From NCBI GenBank assembly GCA_947568835.1, contig OX387602.1, positions 10,033,021-10,097,020 on the forward strand: 64,000 bases of DNA, given 5' to 3'. Below the pieces are notes generated by a model. It saw only the letters and a list, made by a program, of their open reading frames with translations. It was not told the origin of the DNA and made no database searches. The stretch comes from Protonemura montana. Taxonomy: Eukaryota > Arthropoda > Insecta > Plecoptera > Nemouridae. Of this stretch, positions 27,116 through 38,339 are shown in pieces (within the stretch, counting starts at the first letter, position 1; the number at the start of each line of letters is the position of its first letter). The position numbers were made by a program, and so were the translations under genes.

Positions 27116-28339
27116 TTGGTTTTGGACGGTTTGGATTCCAAGATGAGAAAAATCAACGAGAATCAAATTAAATTGGAGAATCAGGCACAAAACTTTGTTA
27201 AAGATTTGACAGTAGGTTCATTTGACAAAAAGGGATGGGAAGAGGAATTCAAAACAAGACAAGCAGTGGGTGAAGAGTTGGCAAACAGTAATGTGGAGAG
27301 AGAAAGGGCAGAAATGAAAAGATCAGTGATCAAAAGGAGATTAAAAATATACATAAACTGAAATAAAATTATCACAAACAACACTGATAGGGTGACGACA
27401 AAGAATAACATATTAGCAATCAACCAAAGAGGTGCTAAAAATAAAAATAATAATTTACATGAACAACTTGTCGTTTGAGCTGTGTAAGTTGTGAGAGGTA
27501 GTGAAGATACCACGCATAAAGAAAAGGGAACGAGGGACAAGAGTGAAACAAGAAAGTCAAGAGAAATAAGAGAAGACATAAAAAATACACAGAAAAAATA
27601 AATACGCGAAATGAGCTTAGAAAAAAGAACAGAGGAAGTAAATAATGGTAAAAATGTCAGAGGAAACAGAAAATTGTTGCTCGTGGAGGATTTTAACAGC
27701 AGGATTGAACAAGAATTTTTTAAAGAGGGTACATTTGGGTCGTGGAGTTTGCCTGAAGTAGATATCAAAGGATTAAGAAATATGATGAAGAAGTGAAGTG
27801 AAGAAGCGGGAATCGAAAAATTAGAAGAAGTATCGCTGTATGTGGGAAGAGTTAGTTTAAACAGAAATTACAAAACCAAAGAAAGATGTGGAAGGTTAAA
27901 AGAGCTGATACAAGAAACAAAGACCGTTTTTGTGAAAGAGGTTAAAATATCTATATGCAAGTGGAGTAGCTTTATCGGAAGATATTTAAAATATCAGTTT
28001 GAAAATATATGTAAAGACAAAAATATCAATTTGATAAGAATCAATCCAAGGTGGGAAATAAAAGAACATGTTGAAGAAAGTAAAGCAGTATGGGAAAGAG
28101 CAATAGGTAGAGCACTCAAAAGAAGTATGACTGAGGAATAGAACGAAGAAAATTGACAGTTTTTTTTTTGGTCAAGAATAGAGTGGAGAAGATTGCAAAA
28201 AGAGTACGAATTGGCAGAAAAAGTGGTGAAGATAGGCGACTTAAAAAATAAGAAAGTAAAGGTAAGAAATAGAAAAGAGGAGGAAAAGTATTTAAGTGAA
28301 GAAGTGAAAACAAGAAGTAAAAATAAATTTAGACAAGAA
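27116..28339 (+). pseudogene. LINE N-terminal/ORF1-like region, charged and coiled-coil-rich
   Basis: About 408 codons in a single frame lead directly into the endonuclease. The product is very rich in Lys and Glu, with helical runs such as KAVWERAIGRALKRSMTEE and KEYELAEKVVKIGDLKNKK, as expected of an ORF1-type nucleic-acid-binding or oligomerising region. In-frame stops lie at about 27359, 27476, 27485, 27599, 27794, 28139 and 28154, so it is dead. No zinc knuckle is visible. Because it shares the endonuclease frame, the ancestor may have had one fused ORF; alternatively a short spacer has been lost. The family is not recognised. Confidence 0.55.
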
Positions 28340-28700
28340 AGAAGAGAAATCGGAACAATTAATTTCGTTAATTTAAATGGAAGGGTTGAAGAGATCATCG
28401 ATGTAATGAAAAATCAAAGGTTGGACTAACTTGAATGTAGTGAAACAAATGGAAAGGGATGGATTCAAAGAATTAAGAGATGGTTATTAATTATTTTGGT
28501 TAAGGGGGTAAGAAGGTAGAAATGGAGTGGAGTGTGTGCTTAGTGAAAAAAATCATAAAGGAAGTGATTAACATAGAAAATGTACACGATAGAATGATAA
28601 TATTAAAAATGAAAATGGGAAAGGAATGTACTGAAGTGGTGCAGGTTTATGCTCCACAGACGGGAAGAGAGAAAAAAGGGTATATGAAAGAATGATGGAA
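28340..28700 (+). pseudogene. LINE endonuclease domain (AP-endonuclease family)
   Basis: The translation begins REIGTINFVNLNGRVEEIID, the usual start of LINE endonucleases (IGTWNVRSL-type motif, followed by a hydrophobic strand and SETNGKG for the SETKWKG-type motif). After a frame change it gives VHDRMIILKMKM and EVVQVYAPQTGRE, matching the conserved DR-strand and VYAP motif. A stop lies at 28427-28429, and one frameshift lies between about 28500 and 28528. The GDFN and catalytic His motifs further downstream are missing. In an intact element this domain nicks target DNA for reverse transcription. The closest type is the RTE/CR1/L2-like group; the exact clade cannot be fixed. Confidence 0.75.
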
Positions 28701-28828
28701 AATATGCTACGAAATATAATTGAACACAATCTACGAGATTTAGACAAGAAAAGATCAACCGTTGATTCTCTAAGAAATCTCTAAGAATCCAACTCTAAGA
28801 AATCTAATGGAAAAGAATTGGAAAATGT

Positions 28829-28943
28829 TAGATGAAATCTGATTGAAATTGCAAACGCTTGCAATGCGCGGGGTATTTTATTATTATCAACACTATAACC
28901 GTCTCAAAAAATGATGACCAATTTTTGAGACGGTCAAAGTGTT
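28829..28943 (-). mobile_element. Small B-box element C, rearranged copy
   Basis: 28829-28872 matches the end of the element at 34223-34336 (TAGATGAAATCT, then TTGCAAACGCTTGCAATGCG). Next comes the other end of the same element in the opposite orientation (ATTATCAACACTATAA from about 28882). The end then appears again in the first orientation, so that 28889-28910 and 28922-28943 form a 22-bp inverted repeat (20 of 22 match). Inversion of the 5' part is a known outcome of target-primed reverse transcription (twin priming). It lies at the truncated end of the LINE. Confidence 0.6.
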
Positions 28944-31035
28944 AAACTATACATTTTCGACTTTGCTTACAAACTTATTTCTATTTTTCTGGTTTTCTTC
29001 ATGGTCGTGGACCAGTATGTCAGTTTTCTCTAGAGGATTAGGAAAAAGATTTTGAAAAAGTTTTACTTGCAAGCTCTATCCCATAATTCAGTCTGGGCGT
29101 CCTTTTCAGAAAATTCTCGGCCTTGCTACAAAATGTTTGCTATTTAAGAGTGTTTCACCACGCTGTAAATGTATTTTCTTTAATTTTACAGATTTGGGGT
29201 TCCATCAGACTTAGCACTGCCCTCTTCAGCTTGGTAAGTCTTAGTTAAAATAAAATCTAGTTTACTCAAAAATGAACAGCGTTGCCAAGATGTCTCATGT
29301 TGTACCGTTTCCTTCGGTCATGAAAGTCGCAGAATCTTGCTAATAAAACGTGGTCCATACACACCAAAGCTTAAAGCAAGACATTCTCCTCTTCGTCCCA
29401 TAATTCTGCTTGGTCGTTGAACATTGATGGCACCGAACTTCTAATAAGTACGTCACTCGTAACTCCGAGCACTTTGTAAACGCGTTTCGTCATAAAATGT
29501 TCGAGAGTCATTGCTGCAACTGCGAGTGCATTCTGCAATACGTTATCATTGTGTATTAGGGAGTAGAAAGAGATGGCCTGCATGAAGATGACGCCACATT
29601 CGGCTGGATTGCAGCGTCGACTGTGTGCAGACGTCGGTAAATCAAGCGGTGTAGACGTGCTCTACGGGAAGTTTCATCACCGAACTGCTTCTGAAAATCA
29701 ACCAGCAAGGAAGTCTAAGAGACTGTGCACGATAGCCAGCTCTCTAAACTCTAAAGTAACATGTATTATTAATTAAAGTGCAGCAAGAAAATGGTATGTT
29801 TTCCCTTTTTCGAGTTGATGATTTTGAATTCTTTGGAGACTCACTGCAGTGAATATATTTTCAAATATGCAGGCATCTTGGCGTAAAAGTTCTTAATTTA
29901 AAGTATAAAACTAGATTTGCCGGTCTAAGCTAAAAAAAAATTTTAGAAAATTCATCTTGAAAAGAAAACATAATAAAAGAAGCAAGAATACATCAGAAAA
30001 TAGCTAATACAAACAATAAATAATCTATTTAAACATCTACGCATGTACATTTACTCATTTTGGTTTTAATTAAATGCGTAATTACGACTTCGCACGGTTT
30101 TTATAGATTATTCGGGTCACAAAATGTATACTTCTTTAGTTTATCTTCAACTCCCTAAAGGGCTTACCCTAACCCGTATGTCAATTTGTTTATCTCACAA
30201 TCTTCCCCTAAACGACGGGACAACAAGGCATGCGCTTTCGTGCCAGTCGAATGTAACAATTAACCTCAGCGTTCACCAAGCTGTGATACCAACCAGTTTA
30301 TTACCAACGATGACAGATCGTATGCGAGGATCTCATTATTACAGCATAATAATCATTATGGCGCCCCCCTGGACAGCTATAGCAATTATCTGACCGCATA
30401 ATTATATTAATAACGCATTTATTATCCACACGCCGAGCTTTTGTTTGCTATTGGTATGGTGTAGTATTGGTGTGCAGACCCTTATTAGGTAGTGGTAATT
30501 ATTTGATTGTATTCTTCGTTGATCGTGAGGAATGACCAGGCTAAACGCAAAACGTTTATTGGTTAGTATAAAAAAGGAATCAAAAGTCAAGGAGACACAT
30601 ATTGAAGAACTAGCAGACATTTTAATTTTTTAAATAGCAATTTTCTATTCTGTGAGAAAAATACCAAATCAAATCCTTCTAGAACAAATTTTTTGCCGTT
30701 AGAGATGGTAGAAACAAATTCATTCATAAGGCTTTGATAATGTTTCTTCTCTCACGGGCTAAACTGCGTGGCGTTAAAGCAGCGAATGGCTAATTATTAA
30801 AATGTCTTTAGTCAAAGAAGTAGGCATTTGCTTATTTGCTAGGTAATTACTAGTCTAAGGACTTTTTTTAGGAATGGAAGGGAATGAACACGTTGCATAA
30901 CAAGATTTGAAGAAAATTATACTTGGATCAATGTTTGTTGCAATCTCGTGGATATACACTCAATATTCATCAGCGTTAAACCAGGTGTGACATATTTTGT
31001 TTACTAATTTGTCTGACCAGTTCAGTATTATTGTC
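28944..31035. other. No firm gene; one protein-like minus frame
   Basis: The only frame with coding-like character is on the minus strand at 29371-29583 (70 codons from an ATG, ending LWDEEENVLL). It lies after a CACAG acceptor-like site, but I recognise no family. The remainder is AT-rich and featureless. Confidence 0.45.
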
Positions 31036-31038
31036 TTA
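31036..31038. repeat. Harbinger target-site duplication (left TTA)
   Basis: TTA abuts the left inverted repeat and is repeated at 32185-32187 beyond the right one. Confidence 0.8.
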
Positions 31039-31081
31039 GAGCCGAAATTACAATGTCCGGTTAGCGAGTAGATTTTGTTGC
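31039..31081 (+). repeat. Harbinger left terminal inverted repeat
   Basis: 43 bp starting GAGCCGAAATTACAAT; it differs from the right repeat at one position (G against C at about base 17). Confidence 0.9.
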
Positions 31082-31566
31082 CGTTAGCGTAACCGGGAGG
31101 ATAGTCAATTTTTTGTGTATTACAATGTCCAGGTAGTGGCTATCTGGCAGGATAGAATAAGCTAACTGCAGGATTTCTTAACCAGTGCTCTAGGTACCGG
31201 TTACCGACTTATCTACCAGGATAAGAATAAAAGATGGCTGACAGTTCAATTCGTGACTTGGCTAGAGGCATGGTGTAAGGTTATGTTTGTCATTTTGTAA
31301 TTTGTTTTATGCATCAGGAATAATATTGAAACAATAGGAACATTTCGTTATTATTGGTGGTTATTATAATTAAGTTTATAATATATATAATGATAATAAT
31401 ACGCTATTATTCCGCAAAATATTGATGTCTTATGAATTTCTACAGTTTTTAAGATTTCTTTTTGAAACTTTTTGCATTTTATGGCATTCGTCTTATCTCT
31501 ACAATATATTGCCGCTCCAAAAGCGTGTTGTAATAGGACTTTAACTCGTTCCAGTCTCCGATTGAA

Positions 31567-31953
31567 ATGGATAATTTGGTTGTGTCCGATTCCGACGGGG
31601 AAATTTCGAGCTTGTTTGATTCTGATTTTGACGACTCTGATAGTGACGACGAAATGATGATGCATATTGCTGCCCGAGGTAGAGTTGCGAAAAATGTAAG
31701 ACCTAGAGTGAATCACTTCGAGATTTGGACTGAAGATGAGTTTTTTATGAGGTTCCGGCTTACGAGACCAACAGTGCTTCATATTTTCATATTTTCATAT
31801 TTTTTATTTCATATTTCGGTTCGCTTGTTCTCTATAATATTACGGTGTTCTTCCACCAAGTCAACCAAAACATTAACTTCTTCGACGTCGAAATTCACTG
31901 CGCGCACACGCTTCGACGCCATAATAATATATTGGGATGAAACTGACAGCTAG
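31567..31953 (+). pseudogene. Truncated Harbinger transposase (N-terminal part)
   Basis: The frame opens at an ATG and gives a Ser/Asp-rich acidic N-terminus (residues 5-30), then RPRVNHFEIWTEDEFFMRF (residues 45-63) and a RLTRPTVLHI stretch. This is the block found just before the DDE domain of HARBI1-like transposases. After about residue 73 the match ends and the translation becomes low-complexity (Ile/Phe/Ser-rich). The whole nuclease domain is missing, against roughly 350-450 residues in intact relatives, so it cannot catalyse transposition. A retained DNA-binding or dominant-negative role cannot be excluded. Confidence 0.75.
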
Positions 31954-32141
31954 GCAGGCGAGCAGCTGACATAAAAATGTACAATTGCGCATGCGTGGTG
32001 TACAGTCGAACCGAAACTTTAAGCATGGCAGAAGCCACCCGACGGTTAGACTGGCCGGTACGTAGACGGATGATAACTAGCGTTCGTAATACGCGTCAAA
32101 AAACTTATCCGGCCGTTAAGCTATCCTGCCGCTAGCTACCC

Positions 32142-32184
32142 GCAACAAAATCTACTCGCTAACCGGAGATTGTAATTTCGGCTC
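32142..32184 (-). repeat. Harbinger right terminal inverted repeat
   Basis: Reverse complement of the left repeat, followed by TTA at 32185-32187. Confidence 0.9.
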
Positions 32185-32187
32185 TTA

Positions 32188-34209
32188 ACCGATTTCTGAA
32201 GCTAGAGAAGATTAATAGTTGCTGACATTAGGTTGGACAGAAAAGTCACACACCTTGCATCTCTATTCTAGTTTAACATTGTATGAAAGATATGTATCCT
32301 ACCTAGAGAGTGATTTATTTTTCATGAACCGTCCCAGTGGTTTTACAGCATTTTAAAATGTGCAATGCTGAATATGCATGGAACGGGTCATGCCTAACTA
32401 TGATATGTGTCGATTACCGCATTTACGATCACAGATTCAGTCAAATTCACTTTAAAACTTGCACTTTTTCGAATTATATCGTAGTTATTGCTAACGTCGA
32501 ATGTACAAAATTAAATATTCTCACAAACCATGTAACTCCATAATTAGCACCCAATCACAATTAAATGTGGCTCTCAAACAATTTTAGCCAAGCGATTTAT
32601 TCCAGTCGCGAATTACTGTGTTGGTAATGAGACGCTATCATAAATAATTGATCAATTAAATTCTCATGGCGATAATAGAAAATAAAAGCTCCTCAGACCA
32701 GAAGTGCCAGAAGCTTAGCGACGAACAATGAGGTGTTAATTTGGAAGCCTACACCTCAATACAAAGACTTAACTCTAAGAGTTGAGATGCACGAGTTATT
32801 CGGCCATTGTTGTGTCAACTTAGCAAATATCAATAGAAAATCAATCAGCTATCAATTGAGTATGAAGAGGGCTTTTTCTTACCTCTAGGCGTGCAGCATA
32901 TTTTTATTATGGCTGCTGTTTCAAAAAATTAACGATGGATTTTCATAGGGTTTCGTAGATAAGATGCAGATGAAAAATTCGCAAAGACATCGTTTCAGAT
33001 TTGAGTTGCGTTGTATGAGCGTATTTTATTTTGCCCTTTAATTTGTTTTCATTTTTCTTTGGAAAGGAGTGCGAAGGGACTTATCTGCGAATTTAAACTC
33101 TACAAAGTTTATGAATTATTCGATGAAAATCGTATCATACATCTTTAGCACCATTTAGCGGATTATTAAAAAAAAAAAACCGTATCATATCTAAATTCAG
33201 AGATTTTCAAAGAGTCTTGCAAATTGCATCCAAATAGGTCACACACACAAACACTCATAAAAAAAATCCTCGTTTATTAAAATTAAGTCATTGCGTCTCT
33301 CACTATACGCTCATCCAGTTATGGTGAAAATAACGCTCTTACTAAAAAATGCAAGATTACCATACTTGGTATCTACAGTCGGCATTCTGAGACTGTGCCC
33401 TATGGTTATGCTAAGAAACAATCTAATGAAGCACACAGCACGTTGTCGCAATAGTTTATGCGGTTCATATAGGCGGCGTAAGACTAAAGGAGCACTCCGT
33501 TTAGCTTGTGGGTGGTTGCATGGGTGCGGTAAATATATTCATTATTCAATTCTTGATGGGAGAAAGCACGGGTATTACGGTACATTGCCAATATAAAATC
33601 AATTTGATCAAGGGTATCAAATCCTTACTTTTATGTATACAAAAGAGTTGGTGATCAATTGATTTGCTGTATATAGTCATCTGGCATTTTCATTGACAAC
33701 TTGGAGGTTGATGGTTCTCATTTTGCCTCGCATCCCGGTATTATTGATGGACACCTTCGAACCAAAAGTGTAATGCCGATTGGTTATACCCTCGGGAAAC
33801 TGAAACCACAATTATGTTTGATAACCTTCAAATCGAAAAACTGAAGTTACATTTAAAAGCTGGTAGGTGGCAGGACACGACGAGTCAATCGAAAATAACA
33901 TGGCGGACAATCAGACAGATGTAAAAATAACAGATTTAAGTTGTGTAACAGATAGAAGATGGCAGTTTTCATTGTAAATGGAAGGATCAACTGAATTTCA
34001 GCGTTCTAGACAGTATTTTGTCCATTGTAATGCAAATTTGGTACATGCACATAATTGAGATGTCGTCCAGCCAAGGTTTTGCCTTGCCACATGATGGTTG
34101 GAACCTAGAAGTGGTCGGTATGGTGCAATTGGCACGGTATGAGCCCTTCAGTTTTATCATATGGATTTGATTGAAATAGTGCATTCGAAAGACGTTAAAT
34201 ATGATGCAA
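32188..34209. other. No gene supported
   Basis: AT-rich sequence with a poly-A run near 33170. The open frame near 33291-33596 has no motif and is within chance length. Confidence 0.55.
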
Positions 34210-34222
34210 AAGCTAATAGGTA
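34210..34222 (+). repeat. 13-bp target-site duplication (left)
   Basis: AAGCTAATAGGTA is repeated exactly at 34337-34349, flanking the small element between them. Confidence 0.85.
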
Positions 34223-34336
34223 TAGATGAAATCTTATTTAAATTGCAAACGCTTGCAATGCGCGGGCCCAAACGGGGACTCGAACCCCAATCCCCGTTTG
34301 GGCATCAATTTTTGAGACTTTTATAGTGTTGATAAT
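34223..34336 (-). mobile_element. Small B-box element C, intact copy (114 bp)
   Basis: A 114-bp insertion is flanked by an exact 13-bp duplication, a length expected from LINE-driven retroposition. Read on the minus strand it starts ATTATCAACACTATAA and has GGGGTTCGAGTCCCC, a perfect polymerase III B box within a strong hairpin (GCCCAAACGGGGA with TCCCCGTTTGGGC). It ends after TTGCAAGCGTTTGCAA with TTTCATCTA. There is no convincing A box and no poly-A tail. It is probably a very short SINE or a truncated tRNA-related retroposon. The related rearranged copy is at 28.8 kb. Confidence 0.75.
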
Positions 34337-34349
34337 AAGCTAATAGGTA
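34337..34349 (+). repeat. 13-bp target-site duplication (right)
   Basis: Exact repeat of 34210-34222. Confidence 0.85.
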
Positions 34350-37259
34350 CTTGTGCCAATCTTGCTGCAGTGGCTCTGCCGTGGCAAAAACTGCAATTAG
34401 TGGAGTTTCGATTTATGCTGTGCAAGTCCAATGCCATAGCTGTGAGCTGGAGAGCTAGTATAGTAAAACATTGTGATTTTAGTAGGCTGGTACAGCTTTA
34501 TTAAAGGGAGAAAATACCGGTAAATCCTTGTTCATACTTTGGATTTGTTTCTGTATCAAATTGTATCTAGATAAATTTCCAATTTACTTTGGCAGAGAGT
34601 ATTTTGGCTCAAGATCTTACTGATCCGTCGCGCGGTAATAATTGGTAGCCATGCACACATTCTCCCGACACCCACCGATAATTTACGGCCACCAGATAAT
34701 GATGGCACGTAAACTTGGCTGGGTTTCTTTCATAAACAAATCTGTCGACTTCTTTCTTTACTTTAGAAATCTCGAAGATGGTCTGTTTGATATGTTGAAA
34801 TACACACAGCACTCGATTCTACTCGGAGAAATTCCCTCGAAAAGCTCACTGCGCCTGGCTGAAAAAGTCGTATTTAATGGCGGCTTGTGCTAATTGTGCG
34901 TCAAATTGAATATATATTTATCTATCCAGACCCAAGTTCTGAGCGTCACAAATTTAGAACAAAGATAACTTGCAAGTTTTAATGAACAGCCAGAGCTAAG
35001 AATAATTTAGAATAAATTAATTTGCTGCTTCATTTAGCATTAAATATCATCCATAAATATACGCGATTATCTGCTACAGATCGCGTTAGTATACACCGAA
35101 GACAAAATGGCGGAAATAAGAACACCGCGCAAAAAAGAAACCAAAAAGCCTACATAAAACCAGAGCAAAAAAACGTCTCACGAAAGAAAAACTTACGATA
35201 TTTTCACGATGAAAAAAATTATAAGAACTCTCGCTGGTTGTCAAATCGCTTTTCCGAGTCGCGTAACTTTTCCAGCAATCCGGAAAATTCAGCGCCGTGG
35301 GCCGCAGAACTATTTGCGGCAGCCCGTTCATGTTTCCGGTGCCGGCGACGTTTTTCCGCAGAGGTTTATCGGACGCGGGCAATACTCGTACCGGTCAATG
35401 CCGTTTCAAATCAGTCGCAATTCCTTAATTATCCTCACTGTTGGCTTGACGACTTGTTTGTCCTCTAATTGTATCCTAACATCTTCTTAACAGCGTCCAT
35501 AAATCGCCTGATATACACGTGAAGATGACCCTTCTGAAGGCCACAACATCCAATGATTGTGCTTAGAAATGATGGCTATCATCAACGCAGATTCTTGGAC
35601 ATCCACCTCTAAGACGGCGGCCACATAGGATACCATCGCACGCGTTCAACATAATAGACTTCGATTCAGGTATCACTTGCAGTCGCCGCAATAGGCATGC
35701 GCTGCATACTTTCGTAATGACCTCAAAGTGCATCACGTGCACTTCGCATACGTGCACTCTGCAAAAAGGTGTACCACTTATCGCTCCTTGACACTCTGGT
35801 CGAAGAACAATGCGCTAGTGATTGACCAGAGACCACCTTACATATTCTAGCGAAAACATTCACACAAAGGTGATTCTGTTTCGGGTTGTAAGGTTGTTTC
35901 AAGAGTACTGGTTTTTTCTTAATCGCAATGCTAGATAGGCGATCTGCTGAGCGCGGAGGATTGTGAGTGATTCGGGATTTTCCATGTTTGATCCTGTTGG
36001 CCGGCTACCCTTGGTTGTGGTTTTCCGTGATTCCTCACAACAATTCCTGGCTGATACTGTCACCCAAGCAGGCACTGACCTGGCTTTTCCTATCCCTTAA
36101 AATCTTAGCCCTAACTTCTCCAGAAAAACTCGTAAATCCACAGTACGAAATTTTAGCAACATACGCATTAAAAATTATATCATTTTACGGACTTTAAGAA
36201 TAATCGAATTTTTCCTGGGTCACAATTATCTCTACTAAAACACACTAATTAACTCGATTGTAACAAAGCGAAAGGAAGTGAATAAACTATGAAGGAGACT
36301 TGTGCCAAGAAGCATGAAGTGTTTTTACATAAATTTGCCATACTTTGAAACCAAACCACAAGCTAGTAACGACAAACTTCAAGCTACCGCAGAACGTTCA
36401 GGCTTGGTCTATTTGATTTTGGTCAGCCATCTCTAGCTAGCTTGTCTTTGTTATCGAAGTTATCGACGTGCCGTGTGCTGTGGGACATAGCAGAAGCAAA
36501 AGCAGCTCATCAGTATGTGGCTGTAAGAGCCGGCAATAACGTATCGGCAGCACGTGGTGATCGCTGCTCGGACACCCGACTCGAGATCCTCTTTGCCATT
36601 CGCAAGCCAACACATTTATCAAAGTTAGCCACCGAGTCTCACGTCGGTCGGTACCAGTGGCGCAGAGTTGGTAGAGAACTGAGGTTTCCATGTTTTTCGT
36701 AGGTGCTGACACTGTCTAATCGACAGTGCGTGCGCAGGGTTGAGAGTTGAGGAATTTGTAGTTTTGGAATTATGGAAAATTACTGGTTTTATTTGAAAAA
36801 TAAGTTTTGAAAAATATGTGAATAATTTGAATCGGTAAAATTATGGATGCGGATCCTGATAATTCAATTTCTCTGTTCTAAAAATGGTAAATGGGCTAGC
36901 GTATGATTACAGGTAAATCGCTTTCAAACCTAGTCCATCTTGAATGATTTTTCTTCGAAATAAACACAAAAACTGTACAAATGTGATTGTATAGTGGAAA
37001 TGAGTGAATAAACATTAATTTTCTTCGTAAAAATTAGCCAATTTGGAAGATTCATTTTCACTCGATTGAATAATGATAAAATATTTTAAATTTCCTTGTG
37101 CGTGGGCCCCTTGGTATAACGCACGCCACTGGACTTGCTGGTCTCTAGCCGCATAGATCGAGCGACCATTACTGCAGCAACCAATTCAAGGTTGTCTGGA
37201 AATTACACTTGTAAAAAAAACTCTCAAAAAGTTCATATATAATAAAACTCTTCTTTCTA
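34350..37259. other. No firm gene
   Basis: A CpG-richer patch at about 35095-35410 includes an AAAATGGCGG context and an ATG-started frame (35209-35490, 93 codons) without known motifs. A GC-richer stretch at 36440-36700 has TGGCGCAGAGTTGGTAGAG, which resembles a tRNA A box, but no B box follows. No splice-linked gene is traceable. Confidence 0.45.
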
Positions 37260-37466
37260 CTATATAGATCGTGTAAAATTATTCAGCCGTAATAATGTAA
37301 TATTTGTATTTCGCCGAGCCGTCAGCGGATCAATGTGTTCAGCTACTAGCTTGGCGAAAGATGCAACACTTAGGTATTCGTAATAACCGGTATAACCACG
37401 GTCTGCAATGAACCGGTCCTGCCCGTCAAATCTTGAGATATCGAATATCACCGACTCGTTACAAGA
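37260..37466 (-). other. Protein-like open stretch, unassigned
   Basis: The minus strand is open for about 69 codons and reads DISRFDGQDRFIADRGYTGY followed by YEYLSVASFAKLVAEHIDPL, with a mix of aromatic, acidic and basic residues typical of folded protein. It has no ATG, so it would have to be an exon or a gene fragment. A GTAAGT donor-like site lies just upstream on the same strand (about 37475), which does not fit a simple exon. I recognise no family and cannot say whether it is host or element-derived. Confidence 0.25.
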
Positions 37467-37499
37467 AACTTACCGCTTGATAACCGAGTTTTTTTTATC

Positions 37500-38339
37500 T
37501 GGCGTTTTATACCTCACACGTTTGCAAATTGCTTTGCTGCATTTTCACTATCTCGATCGGCCACCCCCTATGACATTGCGCTATTTGCAATCGGCGTCGA
37601 GTCTGGGTAATTAATTTAATGTTAAAATTAAAAATATTATCTTTTAATCATAATAAACTGACAGCGTGTAATTATTATGGCGTTTATATTTTCTCACACG
37701 TTACGTCTCTATGTAAAATGTAAATCAATTCGTTTGAATTATTTATTGTTGTGTTAAGCGTGCTATCACAAAACGTAACGCAATTTTTATCCACGACAAT
37801 TGTGTGATCAAAAATTGATCAATTAGGTAACTGTAAATCTATCAAATAAAACGTAAAAAATATAAATTTAACGCGTACGAAATCAGGCAGCGCATAATAC
37901 GCGACACCGCTTATTATATCACTAAACGCACAATTGCCCAGTTGCCAGCACCTCTGTTACGCACCCCAGACTGGCCTTTAGTCTTTTTATCGCCGTTTGA
38001 TTGTAATTAATCTGTCTGTGAGCTGTTCTGGTCAGGCAGGCGGCGGCAGTGGACGTAGTCCGCTCGAATTCACGCTTGGTTTCCGTGTAACAGGATACAA
38101 CAATGGGTTTGTTCAGTAGCCATAAAGCAAGCCTAGCACGCCGTACTGTGAAGACGGTGTTATGGCCAGGCGAGCGAGGAATAAGGGAGGAATACTACTA
38201 ACATGTTATTCACAACCCACGCCGTAATATGCATCTTCTCGCACTGCAACAGAAAGTCAAAACCCAGTGCCCGTTAGTTAGAAAGGGAAATTGAAATGGG
38301 ATTAGGACGATGGGGCTGTTGTAGTAAGTGAGAAGGGTT
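37500..38339. other. No gene supported
   Basis: AT-rich sequence leading into the GC-rich region beyond. Nothing is recognisable. Confidence 0.55.

Larger units (their letters stand above)
27060..28828 (+). mobile_element. Decayed LINE (non-LTR retrotransposon), no RT domain left
   Basis: A purine-rich stretch keeps one plus-strand reading frame from 27116 to 28429 apart from about seven or eight in-frame stops, then continues in another frame to about 28700. Its right part encodes an AP-type endonuclease of the LINE class. No reverse transcriptase follows; the element stops at 28828 where a small B-box element begins. Since LINE copies usually lose their 5' end, loss of the 3' part points to a later deletion or rearrangement. 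No poly-A tail or target duplication is visible. Confidence 0.75.
31039..32184 (+). mobile_element. PIF/Harbinger DNA transposon, internally deleted (1146 bp)
   Basis: Terminal inverted repeats of 43 bp (31039-31081 and 32142-32184) match at 42 of 43 positions and begin GAGCCGAAATTACAAT. Both ends are flanked by TTA (31036-31038 and 32185-32187), the 3-bp target duplication typical of PIF/Harbinger. Inside lies the start of a Harbinger-type transposase, after which the catalytic part is gone. Subterminal GGATAG and GGATAA repeats near both ends may be transposase-binding sites. The near-identical termini suggest recent movement, mobilised by an intact relative elsewhere. Confidence 0.87.

Noticed and set aside
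27181-27768. 195-codon minus-strand frame
   Set aside because: It is the shadow of the purine-rich LINE coding strand; the Leu/Ser/Phe-rich product reflects pyrimidine-rich complement.
36643-36665. tRNA A-box-like GTGGCGCAGAGTTGGTAGAG
   Set aside because: No B box or cloverleaf follows, so no tRNA or SINE call is possible.
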